From: Fusarium oxysporum f. sp. lycopersici 4287
Taxonomy: Eukaryota; Ascomycota; Sordariomycetes; Hypocreales; Nectriaceae
DNA: 64,000 bases
Reading direction: 5' to 3'
Assembly (NCBI RefSeq): GCF_000149955.1
Contig: NC_030999.1
Span: 230,068-294,067 of the forward strand
The notes below the pieces were generated by a model. The model searched no databases. It saw only the letters and a program-made list of their open reading frames with translations, and had not been told where the DNA came from. A program made the translations under genes and the position numbers. Below are positions 54,955 through 64,000 of this stretch, in pieces (position 1 is the first letter of the stretch; each line of letters begins with the position of its first letter).

Positions 54955-57170
54955 CCATACACAACCCCCCTTTCGACAGCCCCACCCTTTCGTCAAGCAA
55001 AAAAAAAAGAGGACCACCAAAAATGGACAACTTCACTTGTAAACAACTCGGCCAAAATGAGGGACATGTGCAAAATATCTCATCTCGCAATAGCGAACAA
55101 CTATCTCTATTGGAATTTAGGTCTTTTGATAAGCCGTCCTGACCGCGTGGTCCGTTGCTGGGGTACGGCTTCCTCTCTCACTTCAATGACCGAGCTAGCC
55201 TCTGATTCTGACTCTCGCTCGTCTGAACAGACAGATTCCACCACGACAGACTCATTTTGAGTCTCCCCTTCAGTTATGGCTTCTCCAACAGCTAAAGTCT
55301 CCCCGAGAGTCATAAAACGCCTGTTAGGATTCGGTACCGCCTTCCTCTTCTTCCCTCTCTTCAGCCGAGCCAATTCTTCCTCTAGGCTGGCAATCCTCTG
55401 CGTATGCGCCGCTACTGTCTGTTGTTGAGCCTCAAAGCCCTTGGCTATCACGTTGTACCGTCTCCGCGTCTTTGGTGTTTTGTTCAGCCCAAGATCTCGA
55501 ATTTGACGGCTCGTCTGTGGAGTATCGTCCGAGCCAAGATACGGCCTAGGTTCAGGAGTCACTCTTGGGCCGCTATTTGGCCTGTCTTGTTGGATTTCAG
55601 GGTGTCGCAGCGCTTTGGAACGCGAAATCGGCCAGTTGCCAGTGACCCTCCAGCCTGACAGTATGTTCTTCTTAGTCATTCCAACTCGGCGAGCCTTGGC
55701 GTAGGCCCTAATAAAATTGACCTTGTCCATCGGAGCGGAATCAGTCAACGAAGCGAACTTTTCCAGCTCTCGTCGATATGCAGCCTTTAACGCGTTGAAG
55801 ACTCCATTGTCTAGTGGCTGGAGTCCATGAGAGCAGTGTGCTGGTAGATAGCAGCAATAAACGTTGTTCAAAAAAGCACGTGGCCATCCATTCATCCTTC
55901 CATCACTCAGCACTGATCGTGAGATGGGGGAAATGGAGGACATACTGTTGCATGGCTTCCGTGACCATCTAAGATGATCAATCTCGCGTCTGACTCGTCG
56001 GCAGGTGTAGTCTGGGGCAGATAAACTCTTTCAAGCCATTCAATGCCTATGTGGTCATCAGTCCACCCGTTGGGCGATGTTATGTAATACCAGTCTGCTA
56101 TCTGCTTGAACTCGTCAAGGAACCATTGTTTCTGCAGTTCCTTCCCCTTGAAGATTATGCCAGGAACTAAAGCGCGGCCGTCAGCAGTGACAGCTTCGAT
56201 GAATGAAGTCCAATTCCGAGTCTGTGGTCCCTTGAGGAAGGCCTTGCGCTTCGGGTCCGCGCTTCCAACAACTAGGCTATCTAGGCCTGAATGAAGAGAA
56301 TTAGTCGGTCAAAATGCAAGCACCGACAAGTAATAGAGGTGAATACTTGCCGAAACCAGTCATAATACCGCCTTCATCAACGTTGACGGTGTTTTCAGGC
56401 TTAATCCAGCCATACTGGCCATCCCGGATATCAAAGTACCAATGAACCGCTCTAGGTGTGAAAGAGTCGAACCTTTTAGCTTCTTGACGTCTACCCATCT
56501 TGGTCTTTAGGTCTGCGCGGCGATTGATAAACTTGATCACCCAGTTACGTCCTAAGTCGGGATGTTCGCCCTGCTGTCTCAGCAGGCCCATGACGCAAGC
56601 GCGGATCTGACTGTGGGACGGAGCATAGCCCAAAGACTCCTGACGGAGTATCCAGAAAGCGAGCCTATCTTCTTGGCTCTTGGACAAACGTCGGCGAGGC
56701 TGGATCTGGTCTTCAGCGGCCCCACGGCCGTTAAGTCTATCGATGAGGGTCGTTCGGGGCACTCCTCTTCTCTGGGCCGCTTGAGGGGGTGAAAAACCAT
56801 GATCGGTAATGTCCAATATGGCCTCAGCCATATCGTCCTCTGTATATTCCCATTGAAGTCGTGATTTAGGCATTTTTCTGCTGTTGTCGAGGGTAAAGAT
56901 CAAAAATCACGAGAAAGAGCGGTGAGGAGGTTAGTGACCATATTGAAAATATTTCAATAGCATGACTTGCATATATCGCGTGCCCAGCACATCCTCAACA
57001 GGTCAAAATAATTATCTCCACTCATTTATATAATCAATAAAAGAAGCTTCTTTTAGGTAGCTATTTATTCTGGCCAAATTTCGTATAAGTGAAGTTGACG
57101 AATTTTGGTGGTGCTATTTTTTTTTTGCTTGACGAAAGGGTGGGGCTGTCGAAAGGGGGGTTGTATATGG
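54955..57170 (-). mobile_element. pogo/Fot-like DNA transposon, copy 2 (inverted)
   Basis: 2,216 bp, nearly identical to 23184-25398 in reverse orientation. The terminal repeats are CCATACACAACCCCCC and CCATATACAACCCCCC. The TA target duplication is at 54953-54954 and 57171-57172. It is one base longer than copy 1 because of an extra base in a homopolymer within the transposase. Confidence 0.95.
55107..56873 (-). pseudogene. pogo-type transposase, frameshifted copy
   Basis: Exons by analogy with copy 1 are 56873-56351, 56286-55946 and 55896-55107, with the same GC-AG first intron (56350-56287). Early in exon 3, at about 55870, the minus strand has six T where copy 1 has five (GCTTTTT). The frame shifts before the third catalytic Asp (QPLDNGVF). 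The downstream frame is otherwise open to the natural stop, so the lesion is single and recent. Unless the extra base is a sequencing error, this copy lacks a working transposase but keeps intact ends that copy 1 could mobilise. Confidence 0.88.
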
Positions 57171-57172
57171 TA

Positions 57173-57754
57173 CTTGGAAACCGTTCCAACGTGGCAAGAG
57201 ATTTATCTACTAAGTTGAAGAAAACGGAGCCTGCCAAAGGTGACTGCGATCCACCTCGCGAAGAAAAGGTACTCTACTAAATCGTTGCAGTCAGACTCGT
57301 CATTGATGTCCGCTACCGGTAGCACTGATTGCGAAGATCCTGGACATGTGTTTGCCGTCCCAAGTGCCGGATCTGGGCTTGTCAGTCTATGCAGCCTTAG
57401 GGTATTTTCAGTTAAACTTACCTCCCTCATAAATCCCAGCTGCGTCTGTTCTTACAGAGACGATAGCCTGGGCGGTAAATCTGCTGTCAGATAATCCTGC
57501 GACATAGTTCCTGCTTCTTCATCTTCCTTTGCCTTGATAGTGTCTAGGCTGAGCTGCTCTTCAGGGTCGACGTTTTGTCCTTCGTCGTCGACATGAATCT
57601 CATTTTCTAATTCCTAATTCTCACAACTATCTTGACGCCCTAAACAAGTGTTCGTGGTTGACTGGCTCATATCGGCGCCCGGATAACGATAACACCGCCA
57701 CACCATCACGTACAATGGGGCTGTGCTGGTGACGCACAGACCCCCGATTAATTA
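57173..57754. other. Intergenic; nothing recognised
   Basis: A plus frame (57240-57494) and a minus frame (57203-57430) overlap without motifs. An attaattaatg context starts the next frame. Confidence 0.4.
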
Positions 57755-58977
57755 ATGACAACGGATGCTTTATCTCCTTCTATTAGCTCCTCCTTCCTAA
57801 TTCATCTCGATTCAGTAAATCCCGCACCATTTTCATTTGCCTCACGCTTATTGATAATGGAACAACAATCAAACTGGCAGAAAAGATGCATAGGGCATTT
57901 CAACCGACGTTATGAAGAACGGCTCGCAAAAATGCGACACAATTTAAACCCAACAAACAAGTCAAACTTCCAGCAATTTCTCGACGATAAAGAGTTTTAC
58001 GAGGCCCGGCGTCATGTTTGGAGTAACTCTCCGGACACCTGGAGGTTTAGGGCTGGAGTTATATTTTGGGAAGTTCTGGGAACAAAGCCAGGAGACTATA
58101 TGGTTTTCTGTGATATGTTGACAAACCCAAAAGGAGATTATGAAAAGTCTCTTCGGCATCTCAAGCTTACACCTCATCTTTCCCTGGAAGAAAATCGGAA
58201 TGAGATTCAGATGTGTGGTATTAGTAATTTGGCCACTTCTACCATGTCAAGGGAGCTGAAACTCTACCACGAAGATCTAAAGAATTATAAAGAAGGTCTG
58301 TTTCTCATGTACAATTTAGCCGCACGTACTAATGCAACGTTTAAGTGGATTTCTGGTCTCTGAGCCCTTCAAAATCTAACGGAGTTTACGCGCTTGAATA
58401 CGGACTGATGAGCTATGTGCAAAATGAATGGGCCAAAGTCAAATGGGCCTATCCGAATGAGGTTCTTACTAGAAAGTTTCAACAGCATGATTTGACGCAA
58501 GCGCAATCAACAGGTCACGACTCTAACAGTAATGCCCAGTATGAACAACCTGATGGAAAGATAATTGACATCCTTATCTCCTCTCCTGACACAGATGAGG
58601 CGCCAAATACTTATGAACAGTTGCAAGATGTCTGGAAAATTGATTTCCCTCATGACTTCGCCCTCACGGATGACAACAAGCGAATTATCCAGAAATCTGA
58701 GGGAAGTAAAATATCCTGCGATTGGGAGAAGATATTTGAAGATGAACCTCAGGAATGCCAGAATTGGATTAGTGGAGAGATGACCTGTTGGCAACACATC
58801 ATTGTCTCTCGAGCTGCAGTTATTAAACTTTATGACTACCCGCGCAAGACATACAAAGGATTAGACATCCTTCTAGAATATTTCTACAAGTCCCTCCGGC
58901 TTTTCAACCCAACATATGTTAAGATGGATAAACAGGGCCGAGTGTGTATCGGCAAATGCCCGGTGGTAGGTGGCTAA
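57755..58977 (+). pseudogene. Unidentified protein gene, two frames, probably frameshifted
   Basis: The first frame (57755-58363, with a second plausible ATG at 57857, MEQQSNWQKRCIGHFNRRYE) encodes 202 aa. The second (58345-58977, 210 aa) overlaps it by 19 bases in another frame. Both have strong coding character: aromatic- and charge-rich, long and without low complexity (for example NSPDTWRFRAGVIFWEVLG and ISGEMTCWQHIIVSRAAVIK). Together they would make a soluble protein of about 370-400 aa. No good donor/acceptor pair was found at the junction, so a one-base frameshift near 58345-58363 is the simplest reading. No family recognised. Confidence 0.45.
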
Positions 58978-59441
58978 CATCTTCTTATTCGGGGGTTTCA
59001 AATATGTTGACCGTTCTTAGTAATGATACCCTATGACAGCTTGGAGCGATGGCTGTTACTAGAGGCTAGGCAAAACAGGAGGCAGAGCATGATCTAGCAG
59101 GGAGCTAACATCGACATGGGAGTGTTACACCTTAGGTGTCATCGCCCGCCCGAAATTCAATGGTCGAGGGTATTGTGTCTCCGGCGGAAGGGGTCGGGGG
59201 TTATGGCGGTATATGAGATCGGCTTATCGTCGCAATAGCATGGGAAATCTTGTCCAGGGTCGCGTGAGAAAATCGACGGCAATTGGGGGTACCAGTAAGG
59301 ATAACGCAACGACCTCAATTGTAAATGGTACGACCACATAATGGGAGCCAGTCTGCCAATCCATTCCGGGGATTTACTGGCTTACGAGAAAATCACTACC
59401 TCGACGGCTTCTCCGTATGATTGGCGCTTCATATTATGATC
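58978..59441. other. Intergenic; nothing recognised
   Basis: No supported frame; 59157-59339 (minus) is short and without motif. It ends at the hAT target duplication. Confidence 0.45.
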
Positions 59442-59449
59442 GACGTGCT

Positions 59450-61015
59450 CAGCGCTGCCCGCAAATCAAATGCAATCAAACAAATTACCAAACAAATCAA
59501 TCAAATATATCGAAATCTTATTTCAAATAAGCAAATCCAAAATCCTGGATTTGAAACAACATTTGATATATTTGATATAGGATATGATGCCGCGGAACAT
59601 AGTTGGCCAGGCTCATGCGCGTCATTCTTCACAACCTACCCGGTAATAAGAATCTGCCAAGGATCTGGCACTTAGACCAGGCCAATCAGAGCCATCAAAC
59701 AAGCTCACTGAAGCCCCACAACACCAAGCATCGTGTCATTGTTGATGCTTATTTGTCACAGCGCGTAGTCGTCCTCAATCAATAATGCTTTATCCAATGG
59801 AGATAGGCGGCCAACTAACCCCTTCTCCACCAGCCTGGTTATGCTCACCCTTAGCCGTCAAGCGCGATTAGGAGAGGTGAAAAACCAGAACGATCATTGT
59901 CTAAAAAACTAGGGTAGCCCATTCTGGGGATTTGTGTCGACAGAATTGCAAGGTGTAGTGGTGTCGCGTGTGCCGACCGGCAAGTAAATGTACCAGGAAA
60001 CCTATCATGGTCAAGAGGCTTTTTTGACCGTTTTCCAGTTGCATGGTGCCTAGGAGATGATCTTTTGGTCAAGGTTGGATGTATTCCGGCTGGCAGGGTT
60101 TGGCTTGGTCTTTGGTGGCAAGTGGCGATTGGCTGAAGAGATTTGTTTGTTTGTTTGTTTGTTTGTTTGTATATTTTTCGTCTGGGTGGCTGTAACGAAG
60201 CCAGATCTCCTACTGGAGCAAAAGACGTGCTGAGCTAGCTAGGTACAGGGAAACCCCGCTTCCTTCACCATCCAGCATACCAATGGCACAAAAGGTGCTG
60301 TATTTCTCAAGCCCGTCACCCGTCAGCGGGTTCGGGGGCAATCTACTGTCGAGCTTTTTCCACCGACCAGAATTCTCTCACGCATCACTACATCTGCTGA
60401 CGCAGTCCACAATCTCCAGTAACCAAGTTGTAGCTCGTAGTCGACTGTCGTGGCGGCAGGGAAAAACCTTGGGAAGGAATCAGAGGCCGGCGGTGCGGCT
60501 TGCCTTCAAAGGGGAAAAACCCATCGCAATCGGCGTCGTTGATCGGGAGGATGTCGCTACCGATGCCACGGGCACCGTCCTCCGATATCTAAGGCGTTCT
60601 GGTTCTGAGGTGCCGCCATTAGATCCGACAAAGGTGTTGTCAGAGAAGGTGAACTCTCCAAAATTCCTTCTCTGAAAACTGCTGTTAGGGAGCCGATGGC
60701 GTCCCCGCAGTATTGTGTGGCCGAGTAGCCCGTAGAAAATCCCGCTCCTAACAGTGCACTAACAGTGCGTGCCAAGAAAGAATTTTTACAGGGGAGAGTT
60801 GGCTGAAGAGATGAGGTTCGCGTGCTCGAGGTCTAGGGTCGCAACAAGTAGCCCCACTGGGAGGCCGGGAATAACATCGGAGAACCACGGCGATGAGATT
60901 TGGAACCTTTGAAATGTTTGATCAAATATCTTAAACAACAAATCCAGTTCCAAAAAGTGTCAAATAAATCAAATATGACCACGGATTTGATTTGTTTGAT
61001 TTAAGGGCAGCGCTG
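59450..61015. mobile_element. hAT-type non-autonomous element with nested retroposon
   Basis: The ends are CAGCGCTGCCC on the left and its inverted repeat GGGCAGCGCTG on the right. Subterminal AAATCAAA/CAAACAAAT motifs repeat at both ends (59460-59520 and 60915-61003). A perfect 8-bp target duplication GACGTGCT flanks it (59442-59449 and 61016-61023), the hallmark of the hAT superfamily. Removing the retroposon at 60143-60798 with one target copy leaves about 0.9 kb, too small for a transposase, and none is visible. Confidence 0.88.
60143..60798 (-). mobile_element. SINE-like retroposon, copy 3 (nested in the hAT element)
   Basis: 656 bp flanked by the 14-bp duplication TTGGCTGAAGAGAT (60129-60142 and 60799-60812). 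It has the same orientation and ends as copies 1 and 2, with a longer (TTTG)n tail. The antisense 130-codon frame (60283-60675) gives the same protein as copy 2. Copy 3 entered after the hAT element was in place. Confidence 0.8.
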
Positions 61016-61023
61016 GACGTGCT

Positions 61024-61801
61024 GCGTATTTTTAGTACTATCGCTAACAAAGCCATGATTATATAGCACCGAAAACCGAAATCGATTGATTGACTGCTCT
61101 ATATGGGTCATGAGAGAATAGTCACTTTAAGAGATTGGCCACATTGTCGACAGAAGTTTACAGTGGCAGATTTGGACGTATACTGAGCCATGACGGCTGG
61201 CCTCCATCAAGTAGATGCGTCGCTACTGACGCGACGCGAAACGGACCTCGTTACTGACCGAATTCAATAGAACGCTAATATGAATACTGCACTCAGCTCA
61301 TAGAAACTTTTCTCGCCCCGATTAGTGAAAAGGCTATGTAATTAAATGAGTCCTTATAAATCTCGTTTATAAACGTAGCCACATATATTGTTGAACCGTG
61401 AATTGAGCGATTGACTTAACTGTCTGTCTGGCATTTCTGAAATGCACTGCCTTGTCTCTATCATGTGACTCTTCCATTTCAGGAAACGCAGCTCCTTTGG
61501 TCAAAATGCCTTGTCTGCGGCATAGCATATATCGTTCTTCAAGTAAATTTCCACACTATGTACACACCAGTCCAATACAAAAAGCGCGCAATATCAGCGG
61601 CCACTTGTTAACAAGCATAAAATATAGCGAATCACATTCCTGTTTTGCGACCTGTTGAATACCTTAGTGGTCAAAGCGAAACTTCAGTATAAGATATAAC
61701 GGTTAGTCGGGCCTGGGCTAAGCCGATATCCGTTAGTTGCGCTTAGCGGTGTACATTCCCCGTCAACAACAGCTACCCTATGCTTTCTAAGTTATTCTTA
61801 C
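61024..61801. other. Intergenic; nothing recognised
   Basis: Short frames only (61452-61658). A GC-rich, partly self-complementary stretch (GGGCCTGGGCTAAGCC) lies near 61708. Confidence 0.45.
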
Positions 61802-61817
61802 GCCTTGCAGTCAGCTA

Positions 61818-62469
61818 ACTCTCTCCTGTAAAAATTCTTTCTTGGCACGCACTGTTAGTGCGGTGCTAGGAGCGGGATTTTCTGCAGGCCACGCGACCAC
61901 ACAAAAACTGCGGGGACGCTATCGGCTCCCTAACAGCAGTTTCAGAGAAGGAATTTTGGAGAGTTCGCCTTCTCTGACAACACCTTTGTCGGATCTAATG
62001 GCGGCACCTCAGAACCAGAACGCCTTAGATATCGGAGGGCGATGCCCCGGGCATTCGTAGCGACATCCTTCCGATCAACGACGCCGATTGCGATGGGTTT
62101 TTCTCCTTTAAAGGCAAGCCGCACCGTCGGCCTCTGATCCCTTCCCGAGGTTTTTCCCTGCCGCCGCGACAGTCGACTACGAGCTACAACTTGGTTACTG
62201 GAGATTGTGGACTGCGTCAGCAGATGTAGTGATGCGCGAGAGAATTCTGGTCGGTGGAAAAAGTTCGACAATAGATTGCCCTCGAACCCGCTGACGGGTG
62301 ACGGGCTTGAGAAATACAGCACCTTTTGTGCCATTGGTATGCTGGATGGTGAAGGAAGCGGGGTATCCTGTACCTAGCTAGCTCAGCACGTCTTTTGCTC
62401 CAGTAGGAGATTTGGCTTCGTTACAGCCACCCAGACGAAAAATACACATACATACATACATACATACAT
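61818..62469 (+). mobile_element. SINE-like retroposon, copy 4 (opposite orientation)
   Basis: About 650 bp in plus orientation, starting ACTCTCTCCTGTAAAAATTC and ending in a (CATA)n tail at about 62444-62469 instead of (CAAA)n. It is flanked by a 16-bp duplication GCCTTGCAGTCAGCTA (61802-61817 and 62470-62485). It is the most diverged of the four copies but has the same 5' start and the same antisense 130-codon frame (62334-61942). Confidence 0.8.
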
Positions 62470-62485
62470 GCCTTGCAGTCAGCTA

Positions 62486-63127
62486 CTATCAAACCAACTA
62501 AGCCTGTTGAATTAATCTTTATTAAGTTTGTTTGCTTGTTGTAGCTAACTTCTTTCCCCTCCTTTTGAGATGGTGCTCCACGGATCTCAGTGTCCCTCCT
62601 GGTGTAAATAATCGCCATGGTTTAGGCATTACCTTGGAAGCTGCTAAAGATAGAAAGACCTCATTTCAATGCAGAAGCATCATTCTGTATTAAATAACCT
62701 TTCCTGTGATAAATTTCATTCTTGTGCGGACCTTGTATCGAAGGGCGATATAGTTGGCTGTCTGGCCAAAGAAATATAACCGCCTTTATCGCACATCAGC
62801 CCAGTGGTCAATCCATTCAGCTTATGACTGCCAATGGCGACTCTGTTTGATCTTTTTGCCAGAACAACACCGTGTGGCGCCAGAATGTATGATAGGAACG
62901 CCATAGAAGAGCACTACTGACAACATTAAATCATGGAAGTGTAAATCAAAGAGCAGTCAATATAGGAAAGAAGTTGCTTGCTCTAGAGGAGAACAGAGCT
63001 CCTAGAACTAACTACTCCGGATCAGTAGCACATAGTCCAAGGAAATGTTCAGCTACCCTGCTTAGCGTTTATTTCACTTATTTATTTTAGTCTATTCAAA
63101 AGCCTGGGACCTGGTGCCAAAGGTCTC
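62486..63127. other. Intergenic; nothing recognised
   Basis: A minus frame at 62716-62904 has no motif. AT-rich around 63.0 kb. Confidence 0.45.
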
Positions 63128-63772
63128 TCAGTTTATCTGATGGTGGAAAGCCTTCATAAAAGCATCCAGCATAAGCAGCAAGCAGCACCCATGCACCATC
63201 ACCACAAAGAGTATTCTGATAAACTCATAACCAAGGTTGCGTAGTATATGAAATTTCACTAGCGCGTAGTACCAAAGCCACCGCTTCCGATGAAACAAAG
63301 AGTTTTGTATGAGATGTGTGAAATCACGTATCAACTCAAACATATCACTGTGGCAAATCAGGCCAGACGCTGCAATTGCACAATCATCTCCAGTACTAAA
63401 GGGCTCATAATTTTGGGCAAGTGGCTTGTACTCTATTAAGCTATCTGTAGCCCGGCCTCAAGAAGCCATAGAGTAATTGCGCTTCCGTTTCTTTCCTTTC
63501 GTGAGGTCTCTGCCGTCGTCTAAGCTCAATTATATGAATGATAGATGCAAATTAGCTAGCCAGGACTGTCGCTTTGTAGAAATATTCATTCGTGTATATA
63601 TATCAACTTCAGCCTTCAGTATCTTAAAGTAAGTCCGGCTCGTGGGCTCTGTCTGCGCCATACTCTCCAGAGCTATTAACTGCTCCTCAAGTGGGATTAT
63701 AGAGCTGGCCATGTGTGATAAAAGGTCACCTCTTGATGCACCTCTATCGCTAGTGCGAGGCATGGGATCCAC
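63128..63772 (-). CDS. Hypothetical gene, probably two or more exons
   Basis: A first frame (63772-63530) reads SIIPLEEQLIALESMAQTEP and looks coding up to about 63620. A second open stretch (about 63450-63128) reads LAQNYEPFSTGDDCAIAASG, MFELIRDFTHLIQN and a hydrophobic C-terminus with IRILFVVMVHGCCLLLML, ending at 63128. A join through an intron in about 63450-63620 is plausible, but I could not fix the splice sites. No family recognised; the C-terminal hydrophobic segment may be a membrane anchor. Confidence 0.33.
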
Positions 63773-64000
63773 AAGTGATTACAGTGGCTAAGGAACTCTT
63801 TAAATGCCAGCGTATCATTCTCCATGAAAACAATGGATATGGTTCATCCACATCCGATATCATGACTTTTCATGTGGTTCCAGATCTATGTAGTCATGTG
63901 GCTAGACGCCGTCCTGCCCATAGTGCAGAGTCTCCGCCGCTGTCACTGGCTTAACACCTCGAAAAAGCTCCTCTTCGTATAGGAGTCCAGTAGAATACAG
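63773..64000. other. Right edge; nothing recognised
   Basis: No frame of note; presumably the upstream region of the hypothetical minus-strand gene. Confidence 0.4.

Noticed and set aside
1..64000. CRISPR array, operon or bacterial-type regulatory structure
   Set aside because: No spaced repeat arrays; introns and gene families are fungal.

Overview
The window looks like a repeat-rich, gene-poor accessory region of a filamentous ascomycete. A Fusarium-like fungus is the best guess. The reasons are short (about 45-80 nt) introns with CTAAC/CTGAC-type branch sites, and fungal families such as a PDDEXK-like nuclease protein, PAQR/HlyIII, HP1, an F-box protein, a G1/S-type cyclin and a DUF7732-like secreted protein. 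Several decayed C2H2/AIG1-type genes and pogo/Fot-like, hAT and Ty1/copia elements point the same way. Nothing bacterial is visible. There is one assembly gap (29017-29133). I ran no searches, so every family name is a recognition call from the translated sequence.

Layout. 1-5.5 kb: 5' part of a PDDEXK-like gene (minus) and an intact-looking PAQR/HlyIII gene. 5.5-11.1 kb: a complete Ty1/copia element with identical LTRs, cutting through an unidentified host sequence. 11.7-13.6 kb: an HNH nuclease remnant and a five-exon HP1-like gene with chromodomain and chromoshadow domain. 15.0-16.4 kb: two tandem copies of a roughly 650-bp retroposon-like element. 17.7-19.6 kb: an old duplication whose inverted partner lies at 45.6-47.5 kb. 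21.5-25.4 kb: an internally deleted pogo-type element and a full pogo-type transposon with an intact three-exon transposase. 26.3-27.2 kb: an F-box-like gene. 27.3-35.9 kb: a duplicated segment holding a dead cyclin gene split by a second, different, complete copia element. 36-45 kb: decayed genes (coiled-coil, C2H2-like, AIG1-type GTPase). 48.1-50.8 kb: the direct partner of the cyclin segment, with an intact cyclin gene. 52.7-53.4 kb: a probable secreted/GPI-anchored protein. 55.0-57.2 kb: an inverted second copy of the pogo transposon, broken by a 1-bp frameshift. 59.5-61.0 kb: a hAT-type non-autonomous element carrying a nested third retroposon-like copy. 61.8-62.5 kb: a fourth copy in the opposite orientation.

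There are few working host genes: PAQR, HP1-like, F-box, the intact cyclin, the DUF7732-like protein, and perhaps the PDDEXK-like gene at the edge. Most of the rest is mobile DNA or relics. The retention of intact extra copies of a heterochromatin reader and a cell-cycle cyclin in such a region is the most interesting gene-level signal. The four-copy retroposon family with clean target-site duplications is the best candidate for an under-described element.
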